Source: Baylisascaris procyonis
Lineage: Eukaryota > Nematoda > Chromadorea > Rhabditida > Ascarididae
DNA: 64,000 nucleotides
NCBI GenBank assembly: GCA_037389465.1
Contig: JAZARR010000059.1
Coordinates: 974,501-1,038,500 of the forward strand
Direction of reading: 5' to 3'
The position numbers and the translations under genes were made by a program. Below the pieces are notes generated by a model. It was given only the letters and a program-made list of their open reading frames with translations. It had not been told where the DNA came from and did not search any database. The stretch's first letter is position 1; the number at the start of each line of letters is the position of its first letter. This document shows, in pieces, positions 1 to 12,300 of this stretch.

Positions 1-697
1 CTTATGTATTATCCTTCAACGCATTCTCTGTATATTCAGTGAGGTTTTTTGCCATGCGTTCGAGTTGTATTGAGAATAATAACGCACTAGTCACTTCCAT
101 TCTTTTGAGTTTCAATATATTGTCATCATCAGAAACAATAGCAAGGATATAATCGAAAACTTTTGTGGTTTAACATCCTTTTCAAGAAATTTATCTTAAA
201 ATTTACAACAGCTCCCTCTCTTCGCTTTCTCTTCCATATACTTGAGGCTGTCTCGGTTATTTGTCTTCAGTGATTTAATCACCTAGTGCAAAGAATTTTA
301 GCGGCGTTCATATTATTTCTTCTTTATGATCTCTATATTTTTCCAAATATTTGCGCTATAGTGCCATGAGTCAGTAGTACCCGAAGCAAGGGGAAAGGTG
401 AGTGATCGCGACAGAACACAGCAGTAATGCAGCGAGGAAACCACACAAGGAGCACTTTGAACATGCACACTATGCCTTCTGTCGCAATCGTTCACGCATG
501 TACATGCTTCGTCAAACCATTCATCATCATGCGTATGTGGCGAGCTGCATAGAAGTATACTTTGATCTAGTTGATAACTGCAGGACCATGTAGGAGCAGG
601 AGATGAACATATTTGCGTATAATGTTGTAAGACTGGTAATGCTGTCGTCGATTGTTTTGAAAATCTTTACTGTTGACTTGATAAAGTCGTTCAAAAC
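1..697. other. no gene recognised
   Basis: AT-rich sequence with short ORFs only; no splice-supported or family-matching coding sequence seen on either strand. Confidence 0.6.
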
Positions 698-949
698 TTA
701 ATGGAAGCGAGCACCTGCAAATGTCAAGTCTGGGAGGAAATATGATAATAGGGTGGACGCGAAAGAGGTAGGGGATAACAGAACGAATAATTGGGCAAGA
801 ATCACAGGAGGGAAGCGAGATATCTGCCAACTTTGCAAATTAGCAGGAGGATAATGAGATGAGGAAGTATGCGATAGGAGAGTAGAGATGGCAAATATAG
901 GAGAAAGATGTATAAATGTACATAATGGTGAAGTAAAATATTCTGCATG

Positions 950-1565
950 GAAACAGGGCGGAATGCAAATGGTTAACTTTGTAGCAGCAGAACGACGTGA
1001 AGAGATGAGATCCGGAACAGCCGCTAACGGTGGAGCGCTGAGTAAGAAATAGGAGATACGTTGGCCTTGATCTTCGGCATGTACAGCAACATTAACAGCG
1101 TGGAAGCTGTAAGGTCCGATGATGTGCTTGCCATGAGGCAGCCTTTGTGCAAAGGCAGAAGAAAAGATCCAATAAGCACGAACGCATTCAGAGAGAAGTC
1201 TAGTTATCTTATCCACCTAAGCATTATATATAGCCTGTAGTCGTGACCGACCTGTAGTCCAATCTCGACATTGTTAGGCATCTGCCTCAATAGATCTGGG
1301 TTGGCTTGTTCCTGTGACTGCAAAATGGCGTCAAGAATCGGTATGCTTGTGTCTTTGTCTTCAACATAAGAGAATACTTTGTTGAGCTTGCCTCTGAAAT
1401 GAACAAAGTAGTAATCAAACGTCATCTATCCGATACCGGTCTCCAAACTCCTGTAACTTGCCCGACTTTCCGCTGCGCTGTCAATGTCCAACACGATATG
1501 CGGAAATCGGCTGTTGAAGAATAAGACATACACTACGAAGCGATTTGTCTCCCAGTTCTTCAGTT
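950..1565 (-). pseudogene. frameshifted coding relic, family not recognised
   Basis: On the minus strand a coherent protein-like reading runs from about 1565 (LKNWETNRFVVYVLFF) through an in-frame TAG at 1428-1426 into FDYYFVHFRGKLNKVF and PDLLRQMPNNVEIGLQVG. It then shifts frame near 1210 into LLSECVRAYWIFSSAFAQRL, YSFHAVNVAVHAEDQGQRIS and RRSAATKLTICIPPC. Low redundancy and balanced composition suggest former coding sequence. I do not recognise the family; a dead mobile element, a gene fragment or an old viral insertion are all open. The open frame continuing down to 698 is pyrimidine-rich and probably not coding. Confidence 0.4.
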
Positions 1566-1814
1566 CTTACATTGTATAATTTGCTTAAAACGTGATGACG
1601 CGACTTTGACCAAGGCGCAGCGGAGACCAGTAAACACCTTGAATTTTATACACCGCATCTAGTTTCGACGGCTGTGCTGAATGCATCTCTTGCATTTGCT
1701 AGCATCAACTTTTTTCCCATCCTTCTCAAACCACAGCTAACTTCTTATCTCGCATTTACGTTGACAAAAAGTTTCCCAACCCGAAAATTTGTTTTGCAAG
1801 CTGCGATTTGTAAG

Positions 1815-1840
1815 CTCTCTCTCTCTTTCTCTCTCTCTCC
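1815..1840 (+). repeat. CT microsatellite
   Basis: Interrupted CT run (TCTCTCTCTCTTTCTCTCTC) inside an otherwise featureless stretch. Confidence 0.9.
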
Positions 1841-3687
1841 ACAAATTTCTCTTGCGAGATTTCGTTTCTTGGGCGGTTATTTGAATTCTTGGATGGCGGC
1901 TCTGCACTTCAAACTGCATGAAGTATATTTGTGTGCATCGCATTGTGCGTTGCCTCAAAATTTAATACATTTGTTGCCCATCGTTCTCATATAGATAAAA
2001 TAGAGGTACGTCTATAGGCCGTCTATTGGATCCTACCTTGGCGTCTTGGTTATGACCCACCTGGAAAATCGTTTCCTTCATCTTATTGCTGTTCTCCCCA
2101 TTCGTGTCCATATAATATATTATTGCTGTTCTCCACATACGTTATCCATATAATATACTTGTTGCAGTTCGTTCTGAGCATGACTTGTGCAATCTTTTTG
2201 ACATTCCATCATCTGCGACCGCCTCATTCACTCGACAGTGCAAATACCACCTAATAGTTCTCTACTCTTACTCAACGTATGTGTTTGTTTACATAGAAAC
2301 TACTCTTGTACTCATTGGTATGTTAAACTTTGCGCTTCCCACATCCTTATCCATTCAACATCGTCTCATTCTCCCGTCCATCAACGGATAATTTTATAAT
2401 CTCATCTATGCGGTCAACTGTGCTTCTGTGAACTATCGCTCTTCCACCACTTCTCAATACGGCCATAATAGTTTATCACTGCGATCGTTTTTGTCTTCAT
2501 TCTCGCTGATAGCATGGTCAACCTGTTATTCCTAATGATTTAAGTCCGCTTGGCATTTGAAGTATCCCTGTGATTGATCGTCCAGCGAAACGATGTATGA
2601 ACTAGTGCGTGCAAAACTTCGCTTGGTGTCCCTAGTACCAATGATGAATTTACTGTCGGCACTATTTTCATCACTAGTAACTCCGTTCTAAAGGTTGTCG
2701 TACGCCATCTCCGAAAATCTGCGACCTTCTTGCTTGTAACGTTGTCTCTGGCAGCTCTTATTACAATACTCTTGAATCTGTTATATATCTTAAAATAAAG
2801 TCAACGATTGTTATCGCTTATTCACGTTAAAGCAAAAGTTTTCCCCATTTTTCTTTTTCCGATGCTAGTTGATAGCAGCTGAGCGCCGTCTTGATGAAAC
2901 AGAAATACCAGTCGAATATTAAGGCTACTTGAAAAGTGAAACAACAATGGCATTGAGTGAAACGCTCTGTCTAATGGATTTGTGCAAGGTAGCGGAACTT
3001 CACTATCAGCATAAGTCTGCATCCTTCATGCTTTTAAGTCATCAGCAGCTGCAATCTTTTGAGGAAAAACAGGCGGAGATATTAATGCATGCATTAGAAT
3101 GCGATCAAGAACAAATCAGGTGCACCGGAAAAAAATTGTATGAGGCGTCTGCTGGGTTTTTCTGATTGAGTTTGAGAACTTCGGAAAAATTCTGTTCCAA
3201 ACTTTAAAAGTTCTAAGTTAAGGGAGGATGTCTTATAAAGTGGTTTATATTGGGACTTGAACATGCGCCTAGCGGTCGATTCACAAGAAGGGGTGGAGGG
3301 GAAACCGACGTGAAAAAACCCAAAGAGAATTGTTCGCCGAGGGTATGTAAATTGGGCGCCTCTGTGAAGATTGCCTGCAATTTTCAACATTCTGATAGCA
3401 GCCTAGACAACAATGAAGCAAATTTTATGCAATGTGCTTCACGTATACTTATGAATTTTACCGTTCAGCTTTTCAACGACGCGAATGTTGCCATCTGCAA
3501 CCTTTTATTAGTGAATTTTTGTGCATGCAGTTGGTCGTGCAAAACTATTATGTACTATGCGTGTTTTTCATCTGATACGTTCGGATAGAACTCTTTTGCC
3601 GATAACAGAAGCAATTCATTCTTTGGTTCTCATTGTAAGAAAAATAGGGGAAATTAAGGTTGGTACCGAAAAACCACAACCTTAAAC

Positions 3688-3807
3688 ATACTCACAGATA
3701 GATACACACGTGTACACATGCAACATACACATGCGCAGGCGCACATACACATACTACATCACACAAATGCAGACTTACGCATACACGTACATACATACAC
3801 ATATATG
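3688..3807 (+). repeat. CA/ACAT-rich simple repeat
   Basis: Imperfect CACA, ACAT and CATA units make up most of this stretch; overlapping ORFs are artefacts of the repeat. Confidence 0.85.
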
Positions 3808-4587
3808 CAATTTTATAAACACACCACATCTTATATGAAGCTGATACTGAGATTGCACGAAGTTGCAACCACGCAAGCCACACGGTCCTCACAGTGAGCA
3901 CGCCACAGTGCGATTAAAGGAACCACCAAGGATCGAGCAAAAGCATCATTGGCCGAAACAGTCATTGCAACTAGCGGGCATGCAAAGTGCCTCCGGAGTA
4001 ACACGCGTACTGGGCAAGTTTGGGCATCGAACGCTAATTTAATGAGTATTCCGTAACAGTGAGGAAGGAAAAGAGAAAGGAAATGAGGATCATGTGAGTG
4101 GAGTGGGTGAAAACTTTACGGGGAAGGCAAAAAGATCCTCTCTTCCATTGCGGTTGCCATTGCATCTGGCAGTACAAACTCATATGCACTAATGCGGTCG
4201 CATACTCCAAAAAAATGTAAATGCTACATTTGAAATAAACTTTCCCGCTGTTTTGGTGGAACTCCTTGAAGGATTTCATTGTTATTGTAACCGACATTAA
4301 TCAAAGATTGAATGAGTCATGAGTAATAAATAAGTAAACGTTGTGAACGACAAGTCAATATGCCATTACCGCATAATTGAATTTTGTTTGTATAGCGCTT
4401 ATATGAGTTGCTCTCAACTTTTGTGTCCACTAGAATTTTCAATCTGCTTTTTGCAGGCATCTCTCTCCTGTCCAATATTTTATTCATAGAATCTGCAGAT
4501 GCTTACTGCTGAATGAAAAGAGAGATAAATCTTTCAAATTTTGTTAGGATGCTTTCATTGAGTCGAAACCTTTTAATCGCCATAGAA

Positions 4588-5847
4588 TCAACCTAGAGAA
4601 TTCTTAGTAGTTGATGACCTGAAATTGATAACGTCGTAAGGTGATGAATTATGTTTTGCAATGATTTCAGGGTTTTGTTCATTGAGAGCATTGTCAGTGT
4701 TGCAGATTTCTTCCAGGATGCAGCATATAATATCTTCTAGTCTTTTTAGAGGCATTTGCAAAGCGCATCTTGACAATGCGAAGGTTAAAAGATCTCTGCA
4801 CAATTATATTTTACAGGCATTGATAGAGTTGACGTTCAAACTTAAATATAAGAAACTTCTTCGAATTTCTTTCGAACGATACACTTTTTTTGCTCTATAA
4901 ATTCAGGTTCCTAATTTTTCCAAAATCCTCTATATCAAACATGTGGTTTCGCGTTCATTTTGAATACTCTCTGATCTTGCTTGCGCTTGAAGGAAAGTTT
5001 TTGGAAAATAATGAAGGAAAATAGTGATCTGATCTCAGCTGAAACATTGCCATATCTTCTTTCAGATAACCAGAATTTTTCTCAGTGTAAATAAAACCTC
5101 TTAATCCACTTCCTAGTTCACTATCATCATGCGAATATAGACATGATGTGGGACTTGATGTGTACCTAAAATGGGAATCGCTAAGGCATATGTTAATTGA
5201 GGACTGCGGATACGAGTCTCTGCTGCATAATTTGAGTACTGATTTCTTCCTCGTCCTGGCTACCGTAACTTCGTTCTTTGGTATTGTAGTGAATGAAGGC
5301 GCATTATGCATGTATAGATGTAAGATTCCTTTCAAGATGGTCACTTTCACTGTAATCAGTCTCGAGCTATCAAACAGATCGATAAATTAAGAATGGAAGA
5401 CATGGGACAGAAATGCGGTATGTGAAGAGGACCCCTTCGGAAGCGAACCTGCCTCAACATTTGCGCCATCCCTTCTCCTCCCCCCACCCCTGCGCCGTTG
5501 ACTAGGTTAGCGGTAAAGCGCATAAACCGCCGAATGGAGGAGGACGAAGACCAACTTGTGCCTCGTACGCTTTAGGAATGGGAATTGAACTCATCTATCA
5601 TAAAGTTCAGTCTTCGCTGTTTCTTTCATCGACATGAAAATTTGAAGCTGAAAAGTTTTTACTTTGTACAGCGATATTTTAGCTCATCAGAGATATATCG
5701 ATGACAGATACAAGATTGGTTGAGAGATTGTAAAAGGCGAAAGGAAACGTTGCCATCCACGAAAAGATGGTAGAGTGACGGCAATCCGTGCGAATGTTCA
5801 ACAAGTGGCGCTGACTTTCTCATTGGGCGAAGAATACAAATGAGCAC
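4588..5847 (-). other. cluster of coding-like open stretches, strand ambiguous
   Basis: Minus-strand frames 5847-5659, 5350-4955 (131 codons) and 4803-4588 are collinear and protein-like (for example KRLEDIICCILEEICN, and YHLFVDGNVSFRLLQSLNQS). However, the plus strand is also open at 5148-5390 with an equally plausible reading (VYLKWESLRHMLIEDCGYES). No family matched in either direction, and the transporter's missing N-terminal exons were not recognised here. Confidence 0.15.
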
Positions 5848-6163
5848 ATTTTACATTTTAAGGGCGAAAACAAAAGTGCCAATTCTCTAAGGACTATTTA
5901 AGACGGTCTGTTCACGACTGTAAATGTATCTCGCTTTTATTTACGCATATTAATGCTTGCTTCAAAAAAGGAGCTCCTCTACTCACTATGTGGAGTGCAG
6001 AATTCATTCGCTTAACAGTTGCTCTTTTATGCCTTCACTGTGCTCATATCGTAATCACTATCGGTGTTTTTATGAGATTTTATTATGACAGCATGAATAT
6101 GGTGTTAAATGTAATATTGTAAAATGCTGCAAGTAATGGATTATTTTAAATAGAATATTTAAG

Positions 6164-6326
6164 AGTTTTAACAAAATTGCTTATGAGACGAGCGATCGCG
6201 CGCAAATCATCGCAGGGATCGATCAGTTTTTGAACGATTTGGTTGTGATACCGCCAGGGGAAATCAGTAGCAAACGACTTCTCTCAGGAGATGAAATTAA
6301 GAAAGCGCTAAAGAAACGAAACAAAC
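6164..6326 (+). CDS. SLC4 exon: end of cytoplasmic N-terminal domain
   Basis: Translates to a segment containing AYETSDRAQIIAGIDQFL and then VVIPPGE. It matches the AY.A.DR..ILAGIDEFLD...VLPPGE region that closes the cytoplasmic domain of SLC4 proteins, especially the sodium-coupled branch. The acceptor is taken after the AG at 6162-6163. The donor at 6327 (GTAAAA) is the best one visible, but both ends are less certain than those of later exons. A run of Lys/Arg follows the motif. No upstream exon of the cytoplasmic domain was recognised in the first 6.1 kb. Confidence 0.7.
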
Positions 6327-9300
6327 GTAAAAACATGGAGAACCAACGAGGCTGGTTATGTTCTGTCTTCATTAATCTTATAATTATGGAGTTCTCTTCT
6401 GATCTTAGTAGGAGTGACAACAGTTTTGAAGCTGCTGTCACTTTTGCTAAGATTCAGCTCAGCATCAGTTCAAAAAGAGCACACACCGAGGAGTGGCTCT
6501 GGATCAAGACTGGAAAATCGTGAAAGAAAATTCCGATATTTCGGTGGCATAGTCGATGACATTTCGAAACGACTGATTTAGTGTGGCGGAAATTTCGAAG
6601 ATTTATTCTCTGCTTAGTAATACAGCCCATCTTTAAAGGTAAGGATAACACTTGGCAATTGATAATGGGCCCTTCTCTTGTAATGCAGTAGTATGTTTTG
6701 CTAGAAACCCCTGCTGTTGAAGTGAAATGTTTATTCTTCCTCCACTGTGAAGGCTATTTACAATGCACTTGCCATTCCTTGCTCATTTTGCATTGATCAT
6801 ATCTCATTTCCGTTGCACTGAAAGCCACACAGTGCCAAATACCCTGAAGACTGCTTATGAATGGAAGTCTTTTACTGAAGAACGCGAAATCATCAACACT
6901 GATTTCGCAATGAATTATGCGAAAATCGCCTTCCGCAATTCTTTTTGTTTCCGATTTCCGATGTACTGAGTGAGTGAAATGTTGCCTTTTGCACGTCAAG
7001 CATGCGACATTGCGGATATATGACGTTTAAAACTTCCCTGCTATGATGAGAACACTAAAACGTTTTCCGTCACCTGCTCATGTGATCAGTGCGTTGAAAA
7101 TTACCATATGTCGTATATTAGTGAAGTAATTTTCAGCAGCAGCATCAGTTCAAAAAGAGTACACACCGAGAAGTGGCTCTTCTAGGTCAAGACTGGAAAA
7201 TCGCGAAAGAAAATTCCGATATTTCGATGGCATGGTCGATGACATTTCAAAACGATTGCCTTACTACTGGTTAGGTTGTCGTTGTCTCGTCGAATTCTAA
7301 AATTTTTATGGCACTGGCACTTCTCATTGTTCAAAATGATTGTTCTGCTTCAACGTTTCACTTGCTCTACACCGATTAATTCAGCTGATGGGCACTAGAT
7401 GGCCGAATGTCAAAAAATGATGTCAAAATCTGTTTTTGACATCAAATCCCACGGATATGATGTCAAAAAATATCTATAGCTTACACACTGAATGTTCTGA
7501 AGTGGGTGTTAGGAATGGCCAGCCTGTCGATTTGTCGGAATTGTTTCGATATTCTTGTCACGCTGAAACGTGGTAATTTTCTTTTACCAAACGCTTTGAG
7601 ATTAAAAATGGTTGCTCAGTTTCCATGTCCCGTCACTTCTACAAACTGAACCGGTATTCTGAGCCCCAAGCCTGAGTGATTGAGCGGTTCATATTTGGGC
7701 TTTATGAATTTCTGCATCGGGCTTTCATTTCCTGTGATTGATCAAAACTGCTCGAAGTTAACCTCAGTTGTCGTAAGAAACATCATCTTCCGTGCTGGCC
7801 TTGTACCCATTATTTATGGGATTCATTGTGTTCTGTTTGATGCTATATCATCAGCACCGTAGTTTTTATTCACAGCTTTCTACTTGTAAATAACATTATA
7901 GGGTCTTGCCCATATTGATGTGTGAATATCCGTTTGCATAGCAGTTCACATGTTTCCTCGCTCTGAAACGTCGAAGAAAATGGAGACATGAGTCATTCAT
8001 ATCTTTCATCGTTTCTCATGTTGACCATCCACGAACTCTGAAAGGAGTTATAGGCATTTAAAGGTGCCAAAAATTTGAAAGCGTATTGCGGCAAAAGGGA
8101 TTTTTTCTCCGTATCAGCAAAAAAGCGGATATTTGCGGAAATATTGAGCAAACGATCGAATCAATTAAAGTATGGACATTCTATCCTTCAGTGTCATAAT
8201 TTATTAAGCTGGTCATTCATCTGAGCAGAACACAAAAGCACACATCTAGTCAGTCTAACTTTTCTTTCGTTCAGAATCTGTTTCAGGACCGATTTTATTG
8301 ACTCACTCCGGTTCCAGTGCCTCACCAGCATTGTCTTCATGTTCTTTGCTAGCTTTGCTCCAGCAATCACCTTTGGAGGCCTCTTGGGTAGAGATTTCTT
8401 TTTAATTTCCGCTGTTTAGAATTGTCGTGCAATGCTCATTTCTTACTGATGAAATAACAGTCATTAGATTCAGTCTTATTGCGATTTCAAGTTGGATGGG
8501 AAATCTCGATTCTCAGTCTTATCGAATTCGATAACCTTGCGGTTTGTTGGTGATAAGTCTTATCGAAAAATGTTTGAAATGCGTTTGTGATTAACAATGA
8601 ACGTTCTCTTTGTTAAATTTATCACAAATATTCCTTAGAAGAGTACGCATTTTGAACTCACTCAACTCACGCGTATTTGAAGCCTCAATATCTATTGCTC
8701 TCCATGCTTCGATTAAATTTGTTGCATATAAATATTTTCATTTAGATCAACAACAATGCATTATTGTTGTAATTCATAATCACTCAGATTATTTTTGAGT
8801 TCAAAACATAAGAGGAACGCACGTATCTGTGACTTCTTAAGGCAAATATACCGACGAGAAAATTGGAACCATGGAGACTCTACTTGCTCAAAGCATATGC
8901 GGAATAATTTGGGGCTTTTTTGCTGCTCAGCCTCTGCTTATTATGAGCGCTACGGGACCGGTTCTCATATTTGAAGCCAGCTTATACACGGTATGCTTGA
9001 TTCGATTGCTCTTTGGAATGTGTTGTGCATTCAAATGGATGAATTTCCGAAAATATTTGTGCAAAACGCCAAGTAGGTGTTCGATATGACATTCCTCGCA
9101 GTATTGCAAATTACATATATTAACATGTGGCGGCCAATGGAGACTTCGTTGTCCGAAAATATAGAACAGTTGCAGTTTGAAAGTTCCTATCAGATTTTTT
9201 GTGCGCACAAATCTATCCAAAATTCCAATCACTGAAATTTCTCTCGATGATCCTTTTAAAAAGTGGAGTTTTTTGTTACGCAACTGCTTGAACTATTGAT

Positions 9301-12300
9301 CTGTTTATGTCAAATTTCATTGCTTTTAAAAAGAACCTCGTGTGTAATGAAAAACATCTATAGTCCTAAGCGCTATCATTTATAATAGGCTTCTTCCTAG
9401 CACATCGTTTCACGCAGCCTAACGGCCCAAATGTCTAACGCTACAAGTATTCGTGGAAGATTGATAGCACTGCTTGAAGCATTACCCCCTGATGTATTGT
9501 AATTTTACTGAGCATGCAAAATTTTAGTTCTGCGTCAACCTTGGGCTGGATTTTATGACCGTTCGTGTTTATGCTGGAGTGTGGGTGATGGTCATCGCAC
9601 TAGTGACTGTCGCATTTGATGGATCTCGCCTGCTGGTTTATGTGACTCGATTCACGGAAGAAATATTCGCATCGCTTATTTCGATGATCTTCATTGCTGA
9701 GAGCATGAATTTTGCTTACCAGGTTTGACTGAATTCATCAACGAAATCCGGCCGATCACGGTTTCAAACTGATTAGTGCATCTATTGGCATTTCAAAGAG
9801 GGAAGAAGTTAAAGGGACACACTTTTCGGTTGAAATTTCCATCATCGAGAGAAAATACAGCAAGCGCTGATTGTTTCTCACTGACGATCGAACTACTCTC
9901 TTCACTCTTTATAAAATTCTATACAAAGGAACGCATCAAATGCGTATGATTGTGCGAATTCGCTTGCGCATTAAGGCTACTTAAATATGCTTATCATTTC
10001 ACTTTTTAATGCGTTCTGTCCGAGTTAGCGGCTATTTTGAAGATTCTTTTTTCGTTTTGAAACAATAAGAGGACATTATTCAAACTATAAGGATGATAAG
10101 GCGCATCGGCACAGCAATCTAAAGCTCGCTACTCGAAAATTGAAATTCATATTTGAAACTTGTAGACACAGGTAAAGTCTGAAAAATATTCGAATTCATT
10201 TAGAAAAATTCATACCTAAAATTTCGCAAGAAGTGTTTCATTTCATTAATTGTCTCTGCATCAGCTATTTATTAACAATTTTTTCGCAGAACGCCTCGCG
10301 GCAACTCTCTTTGGCCGTCAGTAATTTGTGCTGCGGATGACACTAAGCAGCGTTCGTGATCCCTTGTCACTGATTTTTTCCAACTAACCGACTTGAGAGC
10401 CACTTGCAAATTGATTTTCACATAAGCTTTGTTGTATATAAGATCTAGCAATTCAAAGGCTTATGGCACAGGTTGCATAAGTCTGACTCGAGCAAGAAAA
10501 ACCGAAGTATTTCATGCTTGAAGGAGACCGGAAGCAACCACATGCGCACTGAGCGCTTGCAAGGTATCCATCATGCGTATTGAGGTTACAAGAGTAAATA
10601 ATGACCAGGAGCCTGCGCCATCGAAATGGGTACCGTTAAAGTCGGTTGAGGAAGGAAATTTACCTGTGAAGTGGGTGGCATTGCAGATTTATCACTGATG
10701 AGTCGATATTTCGTGTTCTCTTCGACAAGTCATATGCATTTGACGTACCTTGCGCTAATGGTTCATTATGACCTCAGAAAGCTCTGAGGAGTTTGCTGCA
10801 AGGAGCTAGTAACTTAGCCAGTTTTCTTGTTCCCTAATTGGCATCACGTAGTTGATTTTCCATCTGCTCTTAAAGACTCATTAATACTTTGCTGTCACGA
10901 TGATAGACGTGCAGCTGTTATAAGGTAGGTATAATATCTAGCAATCTCAATATCATCCTAGTAATGTAGCAAGCGATTCTTGTTTGGTGTTTAGAGTTGT
11001 TAATGCTGCTCGTTGTGGAAATGTTGCTCGGTTTAGTTCGTTACGCATTTGAATCCTCATTAAAAGACTATTTGGCATTAAGCGATCCGTTGAATTCCCC
11101 TAGATTTTCACAGTTTAGCGCCTTCGAAAGCTATTGCCTACAATCTTCGATTGCAGACTTTTGTTGACAATCCGGTCGAAGATTACAAATATTACCGTGA
11201 TGTGCATCTGATGTGTGATAGCTTCATGTTGTTAGTGAGCGAGAACACCACAAATATTACTGAAATAACCTCATCGTGTAGCGACGCAGAACCGAACACT
11301 GCTCTTCTTACCGCCATTATACTCTTTTCGACATTTATTCTTGCTTATGCGCTTCGTCAGCTTCGGCAGAGCTTTTATTTGGGACGTACGGTAAGTGCGT
11401 ATGTGGTGATATTTTGTGATTGGTCGATTTTTTGTTGAAACCTTGTTCGAAGGTTGGAATTTCTTAGAATTTACCTACAGTGATAGTCTTTATAATTAAG
11501 AATTAGAACATTCTCAAAAAACTTTGTGAACACCGTCAAAACTTTTGGTCTTTTTTAGTGAATAATTGCGAATGTAAAGTGCAATTTGCTTCTTTAGGAC
11601 CTGTTATTTTATAGGGTCAAGAAATAAGAAAAATGCTGGGAAGAAAAAAATATAGAAATACGCTTACAAACCACTCCTTAAGAATGCAGCAAATATGCTA
11701 GTCTGTGAAAGGGTAGTCTGTGATCAAGCATAACCCGAAAACATTTATATAAAGCGATCCAAATCATTACTTTTCTCCGCTCATTTTTATCATATGCTTG
11801 AGAATAAATGAGAGTTCGAGGCTAATGCTTTCTAGTAGACAGATGTGTTAATATGAGCAAATTATATGTACCTTGCAAAGTGACGTATGGCATTTAAGTG
11901 AAAAATGCACTGCAGCAATATTTCTTTTTATTATGTGAATTCTGAAACGTTCGAAAGGAGTTTGCAGCTTCCAACTTTGCGAAGTGATAATGACGGAAAT
12001 TGCAGCTCCGACAGGCGATTGGTGATTTCGGAGTGCTAATTGCGATTGCGGTCGTCGCCTTAACCGCTCATCTTCTCATCCCGGATACGTACCTGGCGGT
12101 AATCATTTTTACAGATGTGGCTGTTTTTTTAATGCCGGACACACCATTACAGCATTGTTGCTTGTGATATGTGACTGTTCATTACATGATGTAAACCGCA
12201 GTTATGCTCTGAAAAGAAGCGCTTAGAATCTGTATTTACATCTCAACAGATTTACTGAATTTTTACACAAGAAACACCCATCGTCTCAGATTTCACTAAT

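Larger units (their letters stand above)
1570..4587. other. no gene recognised
   Basis: Apart from the CT and CA repeats, only short ORFs occur. The missing N-terminal exons of the SLC4 gene could lie here or left of the window, but none of their conserved motifs was found. Confidence 0.5.

Noticed and set aside
698..950. Continuation of the open frame beyond the left-end relic
   Set aside because: Pyrimidine-rich and Ser/Leu/Phe-biased; looks like open non-coding sequence rather than part of the former protein.
8927..9283. 118-codon minus-strand ORF
   Set aside because: Partly the antisense of the transporter exon 8842-8990, with no acceptor or family support.
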